Position numbers and translations under genes: made by a program. Below the pieces are notes generated by a model. The model ran no database searches, was not told where the DNA came from, and worked only from the letters and a program-made list of their open reading frames with translations. From Botryobacter ruber (lineage in GTDB: Bacteria > Bacteroidota > Bacteroidia > Cytophagales > Hymenobacteraceae), in NCBI RefSeq assembly GCF_003347595.2, contig NZ_QCZK02000022.1, positions 1 through 64,000 of the forward strand: DNA of 64,000 nucleotides, written 5' to 3'. Of this stretch, positions 45,104 through 53,514 are shown in pieces. How positions within the stretch are numbered: position 1 is the stretch's first letter; the number at the start of each line of letters is the position of its first letter.

Positions 45104-45187
45104 GTGCGGACGGTGGTTGATCAGTATATCAAATGTAGCAAAATAGCCGTTGTTGTGTTGAATTTATTTATTCAAAGCTAAGTCAAA

Positions 45188-45284
45188 GGAGCAGTGGCTC
45201 TGGTGGCAGGAGCTGCAGTATTTTTTTGTTTCAGAAAGCTGGTTTTTTGTTCTGCACCCACAGCCACCATTGCCACTGCTCCTG
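45188..45284. repeat. Paired REP-like repeat (head-to-head)
   Basis: The left arm at 45188-45219 (GGAGCAGTGGCTCTGGTGGC, AGGAGCTGCAGT) and the inverted right arm at 45254-45284 (CACCCACAGCCACCATTGCC, ACTGCTCCTG) flank a T-rich loop. It lies between the YceI-like gene and the DUF4920 gene (both minus) and may end the former. Confidence 0.78.
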
Positions 45285-45356
45285 TAAAAAGATACATTCT
45301 ATGGGTAGTTTATATTAAATAAGTACAATCCTGAGTTACATGTTCCGGTTTGGTAG

Positions 45357-45920
45357 CTACGGTTTCAGGGGTACCCAGTGGGCGTTGCGGATGGTGAAAA
45401 TAAGCCTGCCGGTCAGCACCGGGAGGTATTTGGCCGGCACCGTAACCTCGTAATCGGGCAGCAGCAGGTCGAAAGTGGTGCTGAAAAGTACCCAGCGTGC
45501 ATCCGGCGTAAAGGTAACCGGGATGGTCATCTCGATTGGTACTCCCTGGAAGTAAATAATGGCTGCCCGTTTGCCGGCCTGCGGAGCTGCGCTTCCGGCA
45601 CGTATGTTCTGGTCCGGGGCGTCAATCTCTATAAGAACTTCTGGATATTTTGCCGTAAAAAATATATCTTGAGGTATAACTAGCGGACTGAAATTGTTAG
45701 CAGGTAAAAGGGTAGTTACATCCAGGATACACTCCATCTTTTTGGTTTTCTCGTTGTAGCGTACCAGCAGTTGGTTGGAGGAATATTCGTACATGCCCGA
45801 TGTACTCTCTATTGCGAGCAGCATGGTGTTTCCGCTTGTGAAAGAGGCCTGGGTCTGGGCATTCGTTTTCAGGTACAGGCACAGCAGCAGAAAACAACAT
45901 ACGGTAAAAATCCTAATCAT
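45357..45920 (-). CDS. Secreted protein, possibly YceI-like
   Basis: A 187-residue protein with a signal peptide (MIRIFTVCCFLLLCLYLKTNAQ). The body is beta-rich, and the final VLFSTTFDLLLPDYEVTVPAKYLPVLTGRLIFTIRNAHW recalls the end of YceI-type lipocalin-like proteins (FDLxLxDYxIxVP). The match is short. The frame is open to 46001, but ATG 45920 starts the signal peptide. Otherwise unrecognised. Confidence 0.55.
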   Translation of the reverse strand: MIRIFTVCCFLLLCLYLKTNAQTQASFTSGNTMLLAIESTSGMYEYSSNQLLVRYNEKTKKMECILDVTTLLPANNFSPLVIPQDIFFTAKYPEVLIEIDAPDQNIRAGSAAPQAGKRAAIIYFQGVPIEMTIPVTFTPDARWVLFSTTFDLLLPDYEVTVPAKYLPVLTGRLIFTIRNAHWVPLKP

Positions 45921-46163
45921 GAGTTGCGTCTGTTTTGTTCTGCTTTTACTAACGCGAATCCTGAAATTACGGCTGTAATTTAAGCCTGAAACGTTCATCA
46001 AAGCTCCTTTGAGTGGTGTTGGAAGCCAGTTTGACAGCAGAACAGGGCTTTAAAAATTTAATAGAATAAATAGAAAACTATCAGAACGCACATTAGGTAT
46101 AAATAAATAAATCGGAAAAAGTTTTTCATTAAAATAGCTGGTCAGGCCGGCCAGGAGGTTCCA

Positions 46164-46790
46164 ATGGATCAGGAGAGAAAAAATAAAGTACATTTCAAGC
46201 AACTATCAGCATTCAGGCAAATCGATAAAATGCACCCTGTCCGGATGTTGCTCTACCTGAGTATGCTCGGGATAGGGATCTTGTTTTTTATTCTTGTCGT
46301 TGCTTTTTTCAGGACGGGTGGCTTTCACCTGGAAAGTTTTCAGATGCCCAAGCTCTTCAGCGTCAGTACGCTGCTTTTGCTTTTCAGCAGCTTTACCCTG
46401 AACCGGGTGCCCCGCTTTTACCGGAAGGACAAACTGAAAAAGATGGCCCGTTACCTGGGCTTCACGCTGGCATTTGGGGTTTCGTTTGTCATAGCGCAGT
46501 TTATTGGCTGGAACGAGATCTCGGCTTCGGGCGTGAGTTTTACCGGCAAGGCCTCCGGCACCTACCTGTACCTGATTACGGCCCTGCACATTGTACACCT
46601 GCTGGGCGGTTTGATTTTTCTCTCGTACCTGTTCTTCAAAACCCTGCATGTAAATGCTGACGGCGTCAGAAGCCTCATTTTTATCCGTGATCCGTATCGT
46701 ATCCTGCAACTCACCATGCTGAACAGCTACTGGAATTTTATGGGCTTTCTGTGGCTCGGGCTTTACCTCGTTTTCCTGTTCCTGGTTTAA
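46164..46790 (+). CDS. Heme-copper oxidase subunit III-like protein
   Basis: A 208-residue protein with five hydrophobic segments. FVIAQFIGWNEISASGV, GTYLYLITALHIVHLLGGLIFLSYL and NSYWNFMGFLWLGLYLVFLFL match the family pattern of cytochrome oxidase subunit III, in which the last motif is normally WHFVDxVW; here it is WNFMGFLW. No other oxidase subunit is adjacent. It may be an orphan relative or belong to an oxidase elsewhere. Its stop is 6 bp from the convergent gene's stop. Confidence 0.75.
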   Translation: MDQERKNKVHFKQLSAFRQIDKMHPVRMLLYLSMLGIGILFFILVVAFFRTGGFHLESFQMPKLFSVSTLLLLFSSFTLNRVPRFYRKDKLKKMARYLGFTLAFGVSFVIAQFIGWNEISASGVSFTGKASGTYLYLITALHIVHLLGGLIFLSYLFFKTLHVNADGVRSLIFIRDPYRILQLTMLNSYWNFMGFLWLGLYLVFLFLV

Positions 46791-46796
46791 ACCGGC

Positions 46797-49319
46797 TTAA
46801 TGTACAATGGTTACGGTGCCTTTAAAAACAGTGGTGGAATAATCAATCAGGTAATAATAGGCGCCTGCATTTACATTCCTGCCATCCCATCGGAATTTGC
46901 TGTCGGTGCTGCTGTATACTTCTTTTCCCCAGCGGTTGTAAACGGTTATCCGTTCAAAAGTACCTTTGCAGGTGGTTTGGGGGAGTGTGGGCATTTCAAA
47001 ATAGTCATTCAGCCCGTCGCCATTCGGCGTGAAAATGTTGGCCGGGATAAAATTTTGGGTATCCGGTACTTTTATCCTGAACTCCAGCGTCAGTTTCTGA
47101 TCGGGAGAGGGAACACAGGCTGTTTCCTGCAGCACGAAATCAACGCGAACCACACCCTGTTCTGCAGCCTCGCAATTTGCTACCCAGCTAAACAAGCCTT
47201 CGGCATTTCCTGCGCCGCCCGTTGCTTCGAATTTCATGCCGTAACTTTTCAGGTTAAACCCCTGGCCGGCTGCTGCCAGCAGCAACTGGTGCAGGTCAAT
47301 TTCATCCTTGCCAAATATTTTTGCTTCAAAGGCCTCGTGCAGGTCCAGTTCAAACACCAGTTCCTGCTGGTCGGTGGAGATAACCGGGGGCGTGTTTGGG
47401 AAGGCAACATTGAATTCCAGGGTCAGTTTCTGGTCGGCAGACGGTACACAGGCTGATTCTTTGAGCAAAAAATCGACGCGTATGGTTCCCTGTTGGGCAG
47501 CTGCGCAGTTTGCCACCCATTTAAAAGTGCCTTCAGCACTTCCTGCGCCACCTGTTGCCTCGAAGGTCATACCATAGTCGGCGAGGTTAAAGCCCTGTCC
47601 GGCAGCTGCAAGTAGCAGCTCGTGCAGGTCGATGTCGTTTCCAAACACCCTGGCTTCGAAAGGCTGATCGATGGCCAGGTCGAAACGCAGCACCTGCTGG
47701 TCGGTGGAAATAACCGGCGCGTTGTTGGTATACAAGGTGCGAATATCTACTACTTCGGTTGTGGTTTTGGTTTTGCCGCAGACTTCGGAGGTAACGGTAA
47801 ATTCTATTTTATAGGAACTATTCTGAAGGGCCTGGCAGTCGATGGGCCATGAAAAGCTGGAGGTAAGCGGCCCGACGCCGGTTTTATTCTCAAACGTAAT
47901 CTGCTGGCTGCCCAGTTCAAAACCCACTCCTCGGGCCGTAATGGAAATAATGTCGCCGTCAGTATCTGTTCCTATCACATTAAAATTGAGGACATCGCCT
48001 TCCTGCACCGAAAAAAGCCTGTCGGGTGTGGAGAGGGTGATGGCTGGTGGCGCATCGGGTACCGGTTCAATCATAAACCGCAGCCGAAGCGTATCCAGCT
48101 TTGGCTGGCTGCACCCGTTGTCGGTGGCGATCAGGTCCATTTCATAGATTCTACCTTCCGTATCAAAGCATTCGTCAAAACAAAGCGAGGCGGTAAGGGT
48201 GTCATTGGCGGTACCGGTATTGATGGTGCCGGAGGTAACGCCGCTGAGCGTAAAGTTATTATTGGAGAAATTTACCGGTCGTGTTTTAAGCGTTATCCGG
48301 GTAGAGGGGTCCGGATCGGTAAACTTGACTTCGATGCACCTTTCTCCGGTCGGGCTGATCTGCAGGACCTCTCCGGGGGCATAAAAGCCGGATTTTCCTT
48401 TCTCGAGTGCCTTTACAACCGGTTTCACGTTTGGCTTGCAGTCGCTCCTGACCATCAGCTGGAAATCGCGCCGCACTTCTCCGATTTTCTCACCGTTCCG
48501 GAATTCCTGGCATCGTATTCCAAATACAAACAAACCGGCACGCGATGGCCTGACCGTAAGCCTACCCGTGTTCGGATGTATGGTAAGGGAGGGGGAACCC
48601 ATCACCTGGTTTGCCTGGCTGTATCCCGGAATCCAGCTAATTTGGGCATAAGGCGCCTTGGAAGGAGCCGGAGCAGGGTTTAACCTGGTGCTGGACCCGT
48701 TGAGGGGTGTTACCAGGTCGTACACCAGGGAGTCCCCGTTCGGGTCGGTTCCGCTGAAATCGTAATAAAAAAGTTCGTTTAAGCAGGCATAATCACTTAG
48801 TGGCGGAAACAGGATGGGAGAGGAGTTGCGAAATTCCTGCCCGTTTTTTACGACCGGTGGAAACTCCATGTAAAAGGCCTGTCCGGCGCCTCCCGGGTCG
48901 ACAATGTTTGTGATGGTACCATTACGGCAACAGCGCTCCCACACAACGTAATAGCCTGCGGGGTGGTCGTACAAAGCGGGAGGAAGCAGCAGGTTGTCGT
49001 AATAGGTTAATTTAGAAGTACGAAGCACACCTGGTTTGGCACAGGCAATATCGGTATAAAGCACTTCCGCTTCAGTCTGAAGGGGCAGCACCCGTGTGGT
49101 AATATACGTGTTTGTGCCTTTCTCGTAAATACCTACCATAATTGTTTCGTCCCGTGCCCCCGGATCGCCGTGTACCAGGTCAAAGTACAGGTTAAGCGAT
49201 AACCTGTATGTGTTTCCGGAAACATAGCGCAGCTCAAACTCTCCACCTACAATGTGCGTGGCAAGCGCCTGAAAAGCAAAAGACAGCAACAGGAGAAAGA
49301 GTAAACTAAATTTTTTCAT
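46797..49319 (-). CDS. Secreted adhesin-like protein with gliding-motility (T9SS type B) C-terminus
   Basis: An 840-residue protein with a signal peptide (MKKFSLLFLLLLSFAFQALA) and an N-terminal THIVGGEFELRYVSG domain typical of this group. PKD/cadherin-like modules follow. Two near-identical modules of about 105 residues (NxPVISTDQQxLxF ... LLLAAAGQGFNL ... MxFEATGGAGxAEGxFxWVANC ... ACVPSxDQKLTLEF) stand near the end, with a more distant third before them. The last 85 residues (FIPANIFTPNGDGLNDYFEM ... YNRWGKEVYSS) are the type IX secretion sorting domain. It is likely exported to the surface. Start ATG 49319. Confidence 0.85.
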   Translation of the reverse strand: MKKFSLLFLLLLSFAFQALATHIVGGEFELRYVSGNTYRLSLNLYFDLVHGDPGARDETIMVGIYEKGTNTYITTRVLPLQTEAEVLYTDIACAKPGVLRTSKLTYYDNLLLPPALYDHPAGYYVVWERCCRNGTITNIVDPGGAGQAFYMEFPPVVKNGQEFRNSSPILFPPLSDYACLNELFYYDFSGTDPNGDSLVYDLVTPLNGSSTRLNPAPAPSKAPYAQISWIPGYSQANQVMGSPSLTIHPNTGRLTVRPSRAGLFVFGIRCQEFRNGEKIGEVRRDFQLMVRSDCKPNVKPVVKALEKGKSGFYAPGEVLQISPTGERCIEVKFTDPDPSTRITLKTRPVNFSNNNFTLSGVTSGTINTGTANDTLTASLCFDECFDTEGRIYEMDLIATDNGCSQPKLDTLRLRFMIEPVPDAPPAITLSTPDRLFSVQEGDVLNFNVIGTDTDGDIISITARGVGFELGSQQITFENKTGVGPLTSSFSWPIDCQALQNSSYKIEFTVTSEVCGKTKTTTEVVDIRTLYTNNAPVISTDQQVLRFDLAIDQPFEARVFGNDIDLHELLLAAAGQGFNLADYGMTFEATGGAGSAEGTFKWVANCAAAQQGTIRVDFLLKESACVPSADQKLTLEFNVAFPNTPPVISTDQQELVFELDLHEAFEAKIFGKDEIDLHQLLLAAAGQGFNLKSYGMKFEATGGAGNAEGLFSWVANCEAAEQGVVRVDFVLQETACVPSPDQKLTLEFRIKVPDTQNFIPANIFTPNGDGLNDYFEMPTLPQTTCKGTFERITVYNRWGKEVYSSTDSKFRWDGRNVNAGAYYYLIDYSTTVFKGTVTIVH

Positions 49320-49804
49320 ATAAGTTGAACGCACAATACAACTGTTGGTTTATTAAATTGAGCCTAAAATAATGAAATTTGACAGCCAATAACAGAAATT
49401 AGTCGTTTTAAAATCCGGAAGGGCGAGCGGTTTAAATTTTATGATGGCTATGGGTAATTTAGAAAAAATAAGGTAATATTCAGCTAAAGTTGCAGCACCT
49501 AATTTCCTGGAATACGTAATCACAATTCTTTATCGGTATAAACACTGTTAAACAGAGGGAGTTATGGCAGACAGCCATTGTTACGGGGGCTGATGGTGGA
49601 AAGAAAACTGGTGTGACAAAACTCAACCATAATTTATTTTATACGTTATACGGCTTCAGTGCGATTTCTATAACCAGTACAGTAAACGACATGCCGTTTC
49701 CTGTTGTACGTAAGAACTGGCCTATTTATGTAAAGTTACCGGGGCTGAGCGTTTCATGAGCGCCTGCACAAGTACATATCTCTAATTTTACCTTTTATTG
49801 AACC
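49320..49804. other. 485-bp intergenic region between divergent genes
   Basis: AT-rich sequence with no ORF, repeat or strong hairpin. It must hold the promoters of the surface-protein gene (minus) and the GreA-like gene (plus). The nearest -7-like box for the latter is TACCTTTT at about 49790, one mismatch to TAnnTTTG. Confidence 0.5.
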
Positions 49805-50266
49805 ATGCTTGTACAAGAACTTGAACTTAAGAAAAAGCTGTTGCAGGAGTGTGTCAGGGTACTGAATCTGCAAATAAAAGCTGCAAAAGATGCCATGGAC
49901 GAGGCACAGGAAAGTGCGAACGAGCACCAGGGAGCCATCGAAGATAAATTTGAGTCGTTCCGGGAGGCCTGTCATATCCAGCGGGATATGTATGCCCGGC
50001 AACTCGACGAACTGATGACCACCATGGCCAACCTCCGGCGGATAAATGCCACCAAGCAGAATCATGAAGTAACCTTAGGTTCTGTTGTTTTGACAGAACT
50101 ACAAAATTACTTTATCGGCGTAAGCCTTGGCGAGATAAAAGTGGAAGGAGATTCCTTCTATGCCATTTCGGGCATGTCGCCCATTTACAAAGCAATGGCC
50201 GGTAAAACAACAGGAGATACGTTTGTGTTCAGGGATAAAGCGTATAAAATTTTGCAGGTTTTTTAA
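49805..50266 (+). CDS. GreA/GreB-like protein
   Basis: A 153-residue protein. The first 75 residues form a coiled coil (LELKKKLLQECVRVLNLQIKAAKDAMDEAQESANEHQ ... EACHIQRDMYARQLDEL). The rest is FKBP-like strands (EVTLGSVVLTELQNYFIGVSLGEIKVEGDSFYAISGMSPIYKAMAGKTTGDTFVFRDKAYKILQVF). That is the GreA/GreB architecture. The acidic tip is not obvious, so cleavage stimulation is uncertain. I recall such proteins being mislabelled 3-oxoacyl-ACP synthase in databases. It may act in the RNA polymerase secondary channel. Confidence 0.7.
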   Translation: MLVQELELKKKLLQECVRVLNLQIKAAKDAMDEAQESANEHQGAIEDKFESFREACHIQRDMYARQLDELMTTMANLRRINATKQNHEVTLGSVVLTELQNYFIGVSLGEIKVEGDSFYAISGMSPIYKAMAGKTTGDTFVFRDKAYKILQVF

Positions 50267-50347
50267 GTAAAAAAAACTTGTTTTTCAAAAAAATATAACC
50301 TTTTTTTTAAATCAGGAGTTTATAGGATTGTAAAGGGTTATTAATAG

Positions 50348-50376
50348 CAAAGGTCAGCTTCATTAGCTGACCTTTG
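50348..50376. terminator. Bidirectional terminator
   Basis: CAAAGGTCAGCT (50348-50359) pairs perfectly with AGCTGACCTTTG (50365-50376) around a 5-nt loop, between the convergent GreA-like and DUF2147 genes. Confidence 0.85.
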
Positions 50377-50399
50377 TTGTGTAGATAATTCTGCAGGCA

Positions 50400-50831
50400 T
50401 TATTTAATTCTCGTCCAGTTTTGTGACCGTCCCAGCAGCGAAATTCCGATGTAACCTTTCACTTCCAGGCTGTCTTTGCCCGTCATTTTCAGGTAACTGG
50501 AATAGGTCTTACCGCTTTCAGGGTCGTAAATGGTGCCATCATCCCACTTGTTATTGCCCGAATATTCAAATCCTTGTAAGAAAATCAGGCCTTCCAGCGG
50601 CCGGTTGCGCAGTTTCTTGTCCGGGTTGTTATCGTCCATTTTTGGTTTACCGTTACGGTAAGGCTCTTTCAGTTTAACAATTTTGCCACAAAGCTTATCG
50701 CCGCATTTGTAAATTTCAAACCGGGCTTTGCCTTCCTCGTTTGTCCAGACGCCTATAGGAGAAAGAGACTGTGCCCCTGCACTTGCAGCAAACAACATGA
50801 GCAACACGAATATGATCAAATTCTTTTTCAT
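50400..50831 (-). CDS. DUF2147 secreted protein
   Basis: A 143-residue protein with a signal peptide (MKKNLIIFVLLMLFAASAGAQ) and the DUF2147 pattern: PIGVWTNEEGKARFEIYKCGDKLCGKIVKLKEP, then DKKLRNRPLEGLIFLQGFEY, DDGTIYDPESGKTYSSYL and LEVKGYIGISLLGRSQNWTR. The family is a small lipocalin-like beta-barrel, periplasmic, of unknown function. Two Cys (YKCGDKLCG) probably form a disulfide. Confidence 0.9.
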   Translation of the reverse strand: MKKNLIIFVLLMLFAASAGAQSLSPIGVWTNEEGKARFEIYKCGDKLCGKIVKLKEPYRNGKPKMDDNNPDKKLRNRPLEGLIFLQGFEYSGNNKWDDGTIYDPESGKTYSSYLKMTGKDSLEVKGYIGISLLGRSQNWTRIK

Positions 50832-51176
50832 GACATAGTTGTAGTATTATTCGATATCTAATTTAAGAAAAAAATATCAGATTCTAAAAGAAACGGTTTT
50901 GGTGGGTGGTACTCTTCCAAATTAAAGCAATTATCACAGGTGGTTCGTCTGCCGGAAGCGGTTGCGCACTTTATTTGTTTTTTACAAAAGCGCCTGCAGT
51001 GCCCGGGTGTTGTTGGTTTGATCGGCTTGTTAATCAGAAGGTTATGTGCATGGAGGATAATTCGGTTTCTTCAGAACCCATTACGGCGCGAAGAGCCCGG
51101 AAAAATATTCCGGAAATGATTGAAAAAAGGACTTGCAGATATGAACTAATATCCGTTAATTTAACTTAATAATACA

Positions 51177-51480
51177 GTAGCGAGTGCTACGGCTTTGACT
51201 AAAAAGAGCGCCTTGCGAGGTGGTCGGCTTATCAAAGTGCATGTTGGACTAATGAGAAAGGAGGTGCTATGTCTAATCCCGCACAAGTCTTAGTAAGCCC
51301 AGGTAATAGTATTCACGTAAAAGGTGAGTCGGCTTAGTAAGCAGTGTCTGCTGCTTATGCAGTAAATATTGCCTTTGGTCTTCGGATGGTACTCCTGAAC
51401 AACAGGAGGCCGCTTAGTAAGATTAAGTAGGATTCATAAAAAGCCTGATGTACCCATGCGGTATGTCAGGCTTTTGTTTT
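51177..51480 (+). ncRNA. Candidate structured RNA, possibly with a short coding segment
   Basis: No long ORF, but dense local structure. GTAGC-GAGT-GCTAC is at 51177-51190. CTTTGA (51193-51198) pairs with TCAAAG (51232-51237) and encloses CGCCT-TGCG-AGGTG. Further stems are TTCAC/GTGAG (51312-51329), AGCAG-TGT-CTGCT (51339-51351) and CTCCTG-AACAA-CAGGAG (51392-51408). CTTAGTAAG occurs three times (51289, 51333, 51413). The tract ends in a perfect terminator. It does not match tmRNA, RNase P, SRP or 6S RNA as I know them. Start point is a guess. Confidence 0.5.
51269..51337 (+). CDS. 22-codon reading frame with perfect Shine-Dalgarno
   Basis: ATG at 51269 is preceded by AAAGGAGGTG (51257-51266), complementary over 10 nt to the 16S rRNA 3' end. 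The frame reads MSNPAQVLVSPGNSIHVKGE then SA and ends in the tandem stop TAG TAA, which lies in the second CTTAGTAAG copy. Other genes in the window show no such ribosome-binding site. It could be a real small peptide, a decoy for ribosomes or chance within a structured RNA. Confidence 0.35.
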   Translation: MSNPAQVLVSPGNSIHVKGESA

Positions 51481-51483
51481 TTG
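51438..51483. terminator. Bidirectional terminator after the candidate RNA
   Basis: AAAAGCCTGA (51439-51448) pairs perfectly with TCAGGCTTTT (51466-51475). TTTTGTTTTTT follows on the plus strand and TTTTTATG on the minus strand, so it can serve the RNA and the convergent membrane-protein gene. Confidence 0.88.
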
Positions 51484-51858
51484 CTACAGATCGTCTTTGT
51501 AGATGGTGTTGTTGCGCATGCGCCGCTCCCGTATAAAGGTTCCGATGTAAAAAGCCACCGCTATAAAACAGCTTATCCCGATCAGGAGCAGCAGGGTGTT
51601 CTTCATGTTCCAGGAAAAGGTATCGGGGTCGATCCGGAGTATGGTGGTAATGCCCATGAGCAGTGTGAGAGCGGTAACCGTGTTCAGCACAAAGCTGTTG
51701 TGCTTGCGGAGGTGGTACGTGCAGGCCAGCAGCAGAACACCAAAGGCAGGGGCTATAAGTGCAGTGGGCGGGTTGGCTGCGTTTCCGAAATAACCTACCA
51801 GGCCTGCGATGATCAGGACGCAGGCGTTTACTGTGTTTACAATGTACGGATGTACCAT
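51484..51858 (-). CDS. Small four-helix membrane protein
   Basis: A 124-residue protein with four predicted membrane helices: VNACVLIIAGLVGYFG, ALIAPAFGVLLLACTYHL, FVLNTVTALTLLMGITTIL and NTLLLLIGISCFIAVAFYIGTFI, ending in a basic tail (RERRMRNNTIYKDDL). It looks like a short inner-membrane protein of an uncharacterised Bacteroidota type. It stands alone, ending at the bidirectional terminator. Confidence 0.65.
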   Translation of the reverse strand: MVHPYIVNTVNACVLIIAGLVGYFGNAANPPTALIAPAFGVLLLACTYHLRKHNSFVLNTVTALTLLMGITTILRIDPDTFSWNMKNTLLLLIGISCFIAVAFYIGTFIRERRMRNNTIYKDDL

Positions 51859-52068
51859 AAGGCTTACAGGTTAAGGTTTAACCGATTTTTTAACGCTTAC
51901 AGGTAAGCGCCAGGGCGAAGCTTTAGGTTATGTACGTGTAACAGCAAAAGTGTTTATATCATATGATGAAACTATAGCTCAAAAGCTATATGCTGCCGCT
52001 GCACACGGCTGCCTGTGTGGCAGTTCCGGTTTTTAAACTGCCCGCCCGCTGAAGCGGAGCCTGCGCCG

Positions 52069-52100
52069 GCAGCAGAGGCAATGGTGGCAGGAGCAGAAAG
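52069..52100 (+). repeat. Dispersed REP-like repeat in a 280-bp gap
   Basis: GGCAGCAGAGGCAATGGTGG then CAGGAGCAGAAAG, close to consensus, 40 bp past the stop of the C40 peptidase gene (minus). The same gap holds a perfect small hairpin TATAGCT-CAAA-AGCTATA near 51973-51990; nothing else is seen. Confidence 0.75.
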
Positions 52101-52138
52101 GAAAATACAGCTGCTACGGAAATGCTGCACAATGTCAG

Positions 52139-52747
52139 TTAGAGAATTCTTCTGATTTGCAGGAAACGGGTGTTGTAACGGGTGCCCTGTACTTTGCTGA
52201 CTTTAACGCCGCCATTCGAGGAAGAATGCACAAACGAAATGGTATCGCCCGGGGCAGAGATCACAATGCCGACATGGCCCGGATTCCGGACTTCAGGATT
52301 CGTTCCGGTAAAAATTACCAGGTCGCCAGGTTTAGCTTCGTTTTTTGAAACTGCTATACCGTTTTTGGCCTGCAGGTTTGAGGAACGTGAAATATCCACG
52401 CCGAAGGTTTGAAATACGTGTGTGGTAAAGCCGGAGCAATCGAAGCCGCGGGGGGTAATACCGCCATAGCTGTACGGCTTGCCAAGCAGGGTGAGCGCAT
52501 ACGAAACAATTTCCCGTCGCGATACGGCGCCTTGTGCTTGCGGGACGGGTTTAGCGGGTTTTTGGCGTGCAACTACTGCAGGAGCTGGCTGAGCTTCGGG
52601 TGCGGTGTGCAGGGTGTCTTCTGACGCTACAGTAGTGGTGTTAGCAACCATTTCATGTTGTTCCGGTTCCGGGCCCGGAAAAACGAAAGGGAAGAGCAGT
52701 AGCAATAAGAGCAGGGGCGAGTAAATAAGGAGCTTTATTTTTTTCAT
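52139..52747 (-). CDS. Secreted NlpC/P60 (C40) peptidase
   Basis: A 202-residue protein with an N-terminal signal/anchor (KLLIYSPLLLLLLLFPFVFP), a Pro/Ala/Thr-rich linker and a C-terminal NlpC/P60 domain. Catalytic Cys104 is in RGFDCSGFTTHVF, His158 in NPGHVGIVIS and His174 in SFVHSSSNGGV. It probably hydrolyses peptidoglycan stem peptides in the periplasm, unlike the signal-less family member at 26783. Confidence 0.9.
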   Translation of the reverse strand: MKKIKLLIYSPLLLLLLLFPFVFPGPEPEQHEMVANTTTVASEDTLHTAPEAQPAPAVVARQKPAKPVPQAQGAVSRREIVSYALTLLGKPYSYGGITPRGFDCSGFTTHVFQTFGVDISRSSNLQAKNGIAVSKNEAKPGDLVIFTGTNPEVRNPGHVGIVISAPGDTISFVHSSSNGGVKVSKVQGTRYNTRFLQIRRIL

Positions 52748-52808
52748 AAGTATGTCGTGTTGTTGTAGTCGTGCTGCCTGTGTTCAGCAGGCGTTCTTAT
52801 TACAACAT

Positions 52809-52816
52809 CAAAAGTA
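52809..52816 (-). promoter_or_regulatory. -7 box (TActTTTG) for the secreted C40 peptidase
   Basis: On the minus strand TACTTTTG lies 61 nt before the ATG at 52747, which implies a leader of about 55 nt. Confidence 0.42.
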
Positions 52817-52966
52817 CCCCGAAAAGTTTACTCCCTTAATTTATAGCTTTATCGCTATATTTTAGCTGCTTACTAAATTAATTTCTGAAGTGGAACTATT
52901 TAAAGGATGAATGGTATTATAGTGAATGCGCGCCCTTTGCATTTTTTTTAACTTAATAATTTCTTT

Positions 52967-53428
52967 ATGCGACTTTACCATTCCGAAACATTTGATATTT
53001 CTTTTATAGAAGCTCAGAACCTGCTGCACCTGCAATGCCAGGGCGATGTGAGTTCAGATGTGAGTTCAGAGGAATGCAAAGCAGGGTTTTTGCTGGCGGT
53101 GCAAAATGCCCGCAAAAACCAGGTAAAAAACTGGCTGCTCGATTTTAGGCTGGTAGAGCAAATTACCGATGAAACCTTGTCCTGGATTCAGGTGCAGGTG
53201 TTCCCCCAACTGATGGCTTACCTGGGTCCTGCGAATTACCTGGCTTTAGTTGTATCGGAACCCCTATATCAGGCTATGCTGAATGAGTATGGCTATGCCG
53301 GCCTGCAAACGTATAACAGTTTTATCATCCTCAATATTTTTACTGCCCCGGAAACTGCTGTAGCCTGGTTACAAGCCTGTACCGCAGTCAGCAGTGAGCC
53401 ACAGGAGCCCATGCCTTCTGTTAAATGA
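52967..53428 (+). CDS. STAS/SpoIIAA-like protein
   Basis: A 153-residue soluble protein with alternating strands and helices: FDISFIEAQNLLHLQCQGDVSS, EECKAGFLLAVQNARKNQVKNWLLDFRLVEQITDETLSWI and FPQLMAYLGPANYLALVVSEPLYQAML. The LLDFR strand followed by a helix resembles the STAS/SpoIIAA-like fold found in many Cytophagales proteins. No signal peptide. The role is unknown; a phosphorylatable Ser is not obvious. Confidence 0.5.
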   Translation: MRLYHSETFDISFIEAQNLLHLQCQGDVSSDVSSEECKAGFLLAVQNARKNQVKNWLLDFRLVEQITDETLSWIQVQVFPQLMAYLGPANYLALVVSEPLYQAMLNEYGYAGLQTYNSFIILNIFTAPETAVAWLQACTAVSSEPQEPMPSVK

Positions 53429-53514
53429 GCAGCCCAGGCGTGGTACAGATTTTGAAAAGCAGGTTAAAAAGTGTAAAATGCCTGCTTAACCTGATCTAAA
53501 ACCACATCTTAAAA

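Noticed and set aside
50906-51169. 87-codon open frame before the candidate RNA
   Set aside because: Odd composition, no domain, overlaps the promoter region of the DUF2147 gene. It could be part of a longer RNA, but I cannot support a protein.
51177-51480. tmRNA, RNase P RNA, SRP RNA or 6S RNA
   Set aside because: No tRNA-like end or CCA region, no GAGGAAAGTCC-type P RNA core, no SRP tetraloop domain, and no long 6S-like helix with a central bubble could be found.
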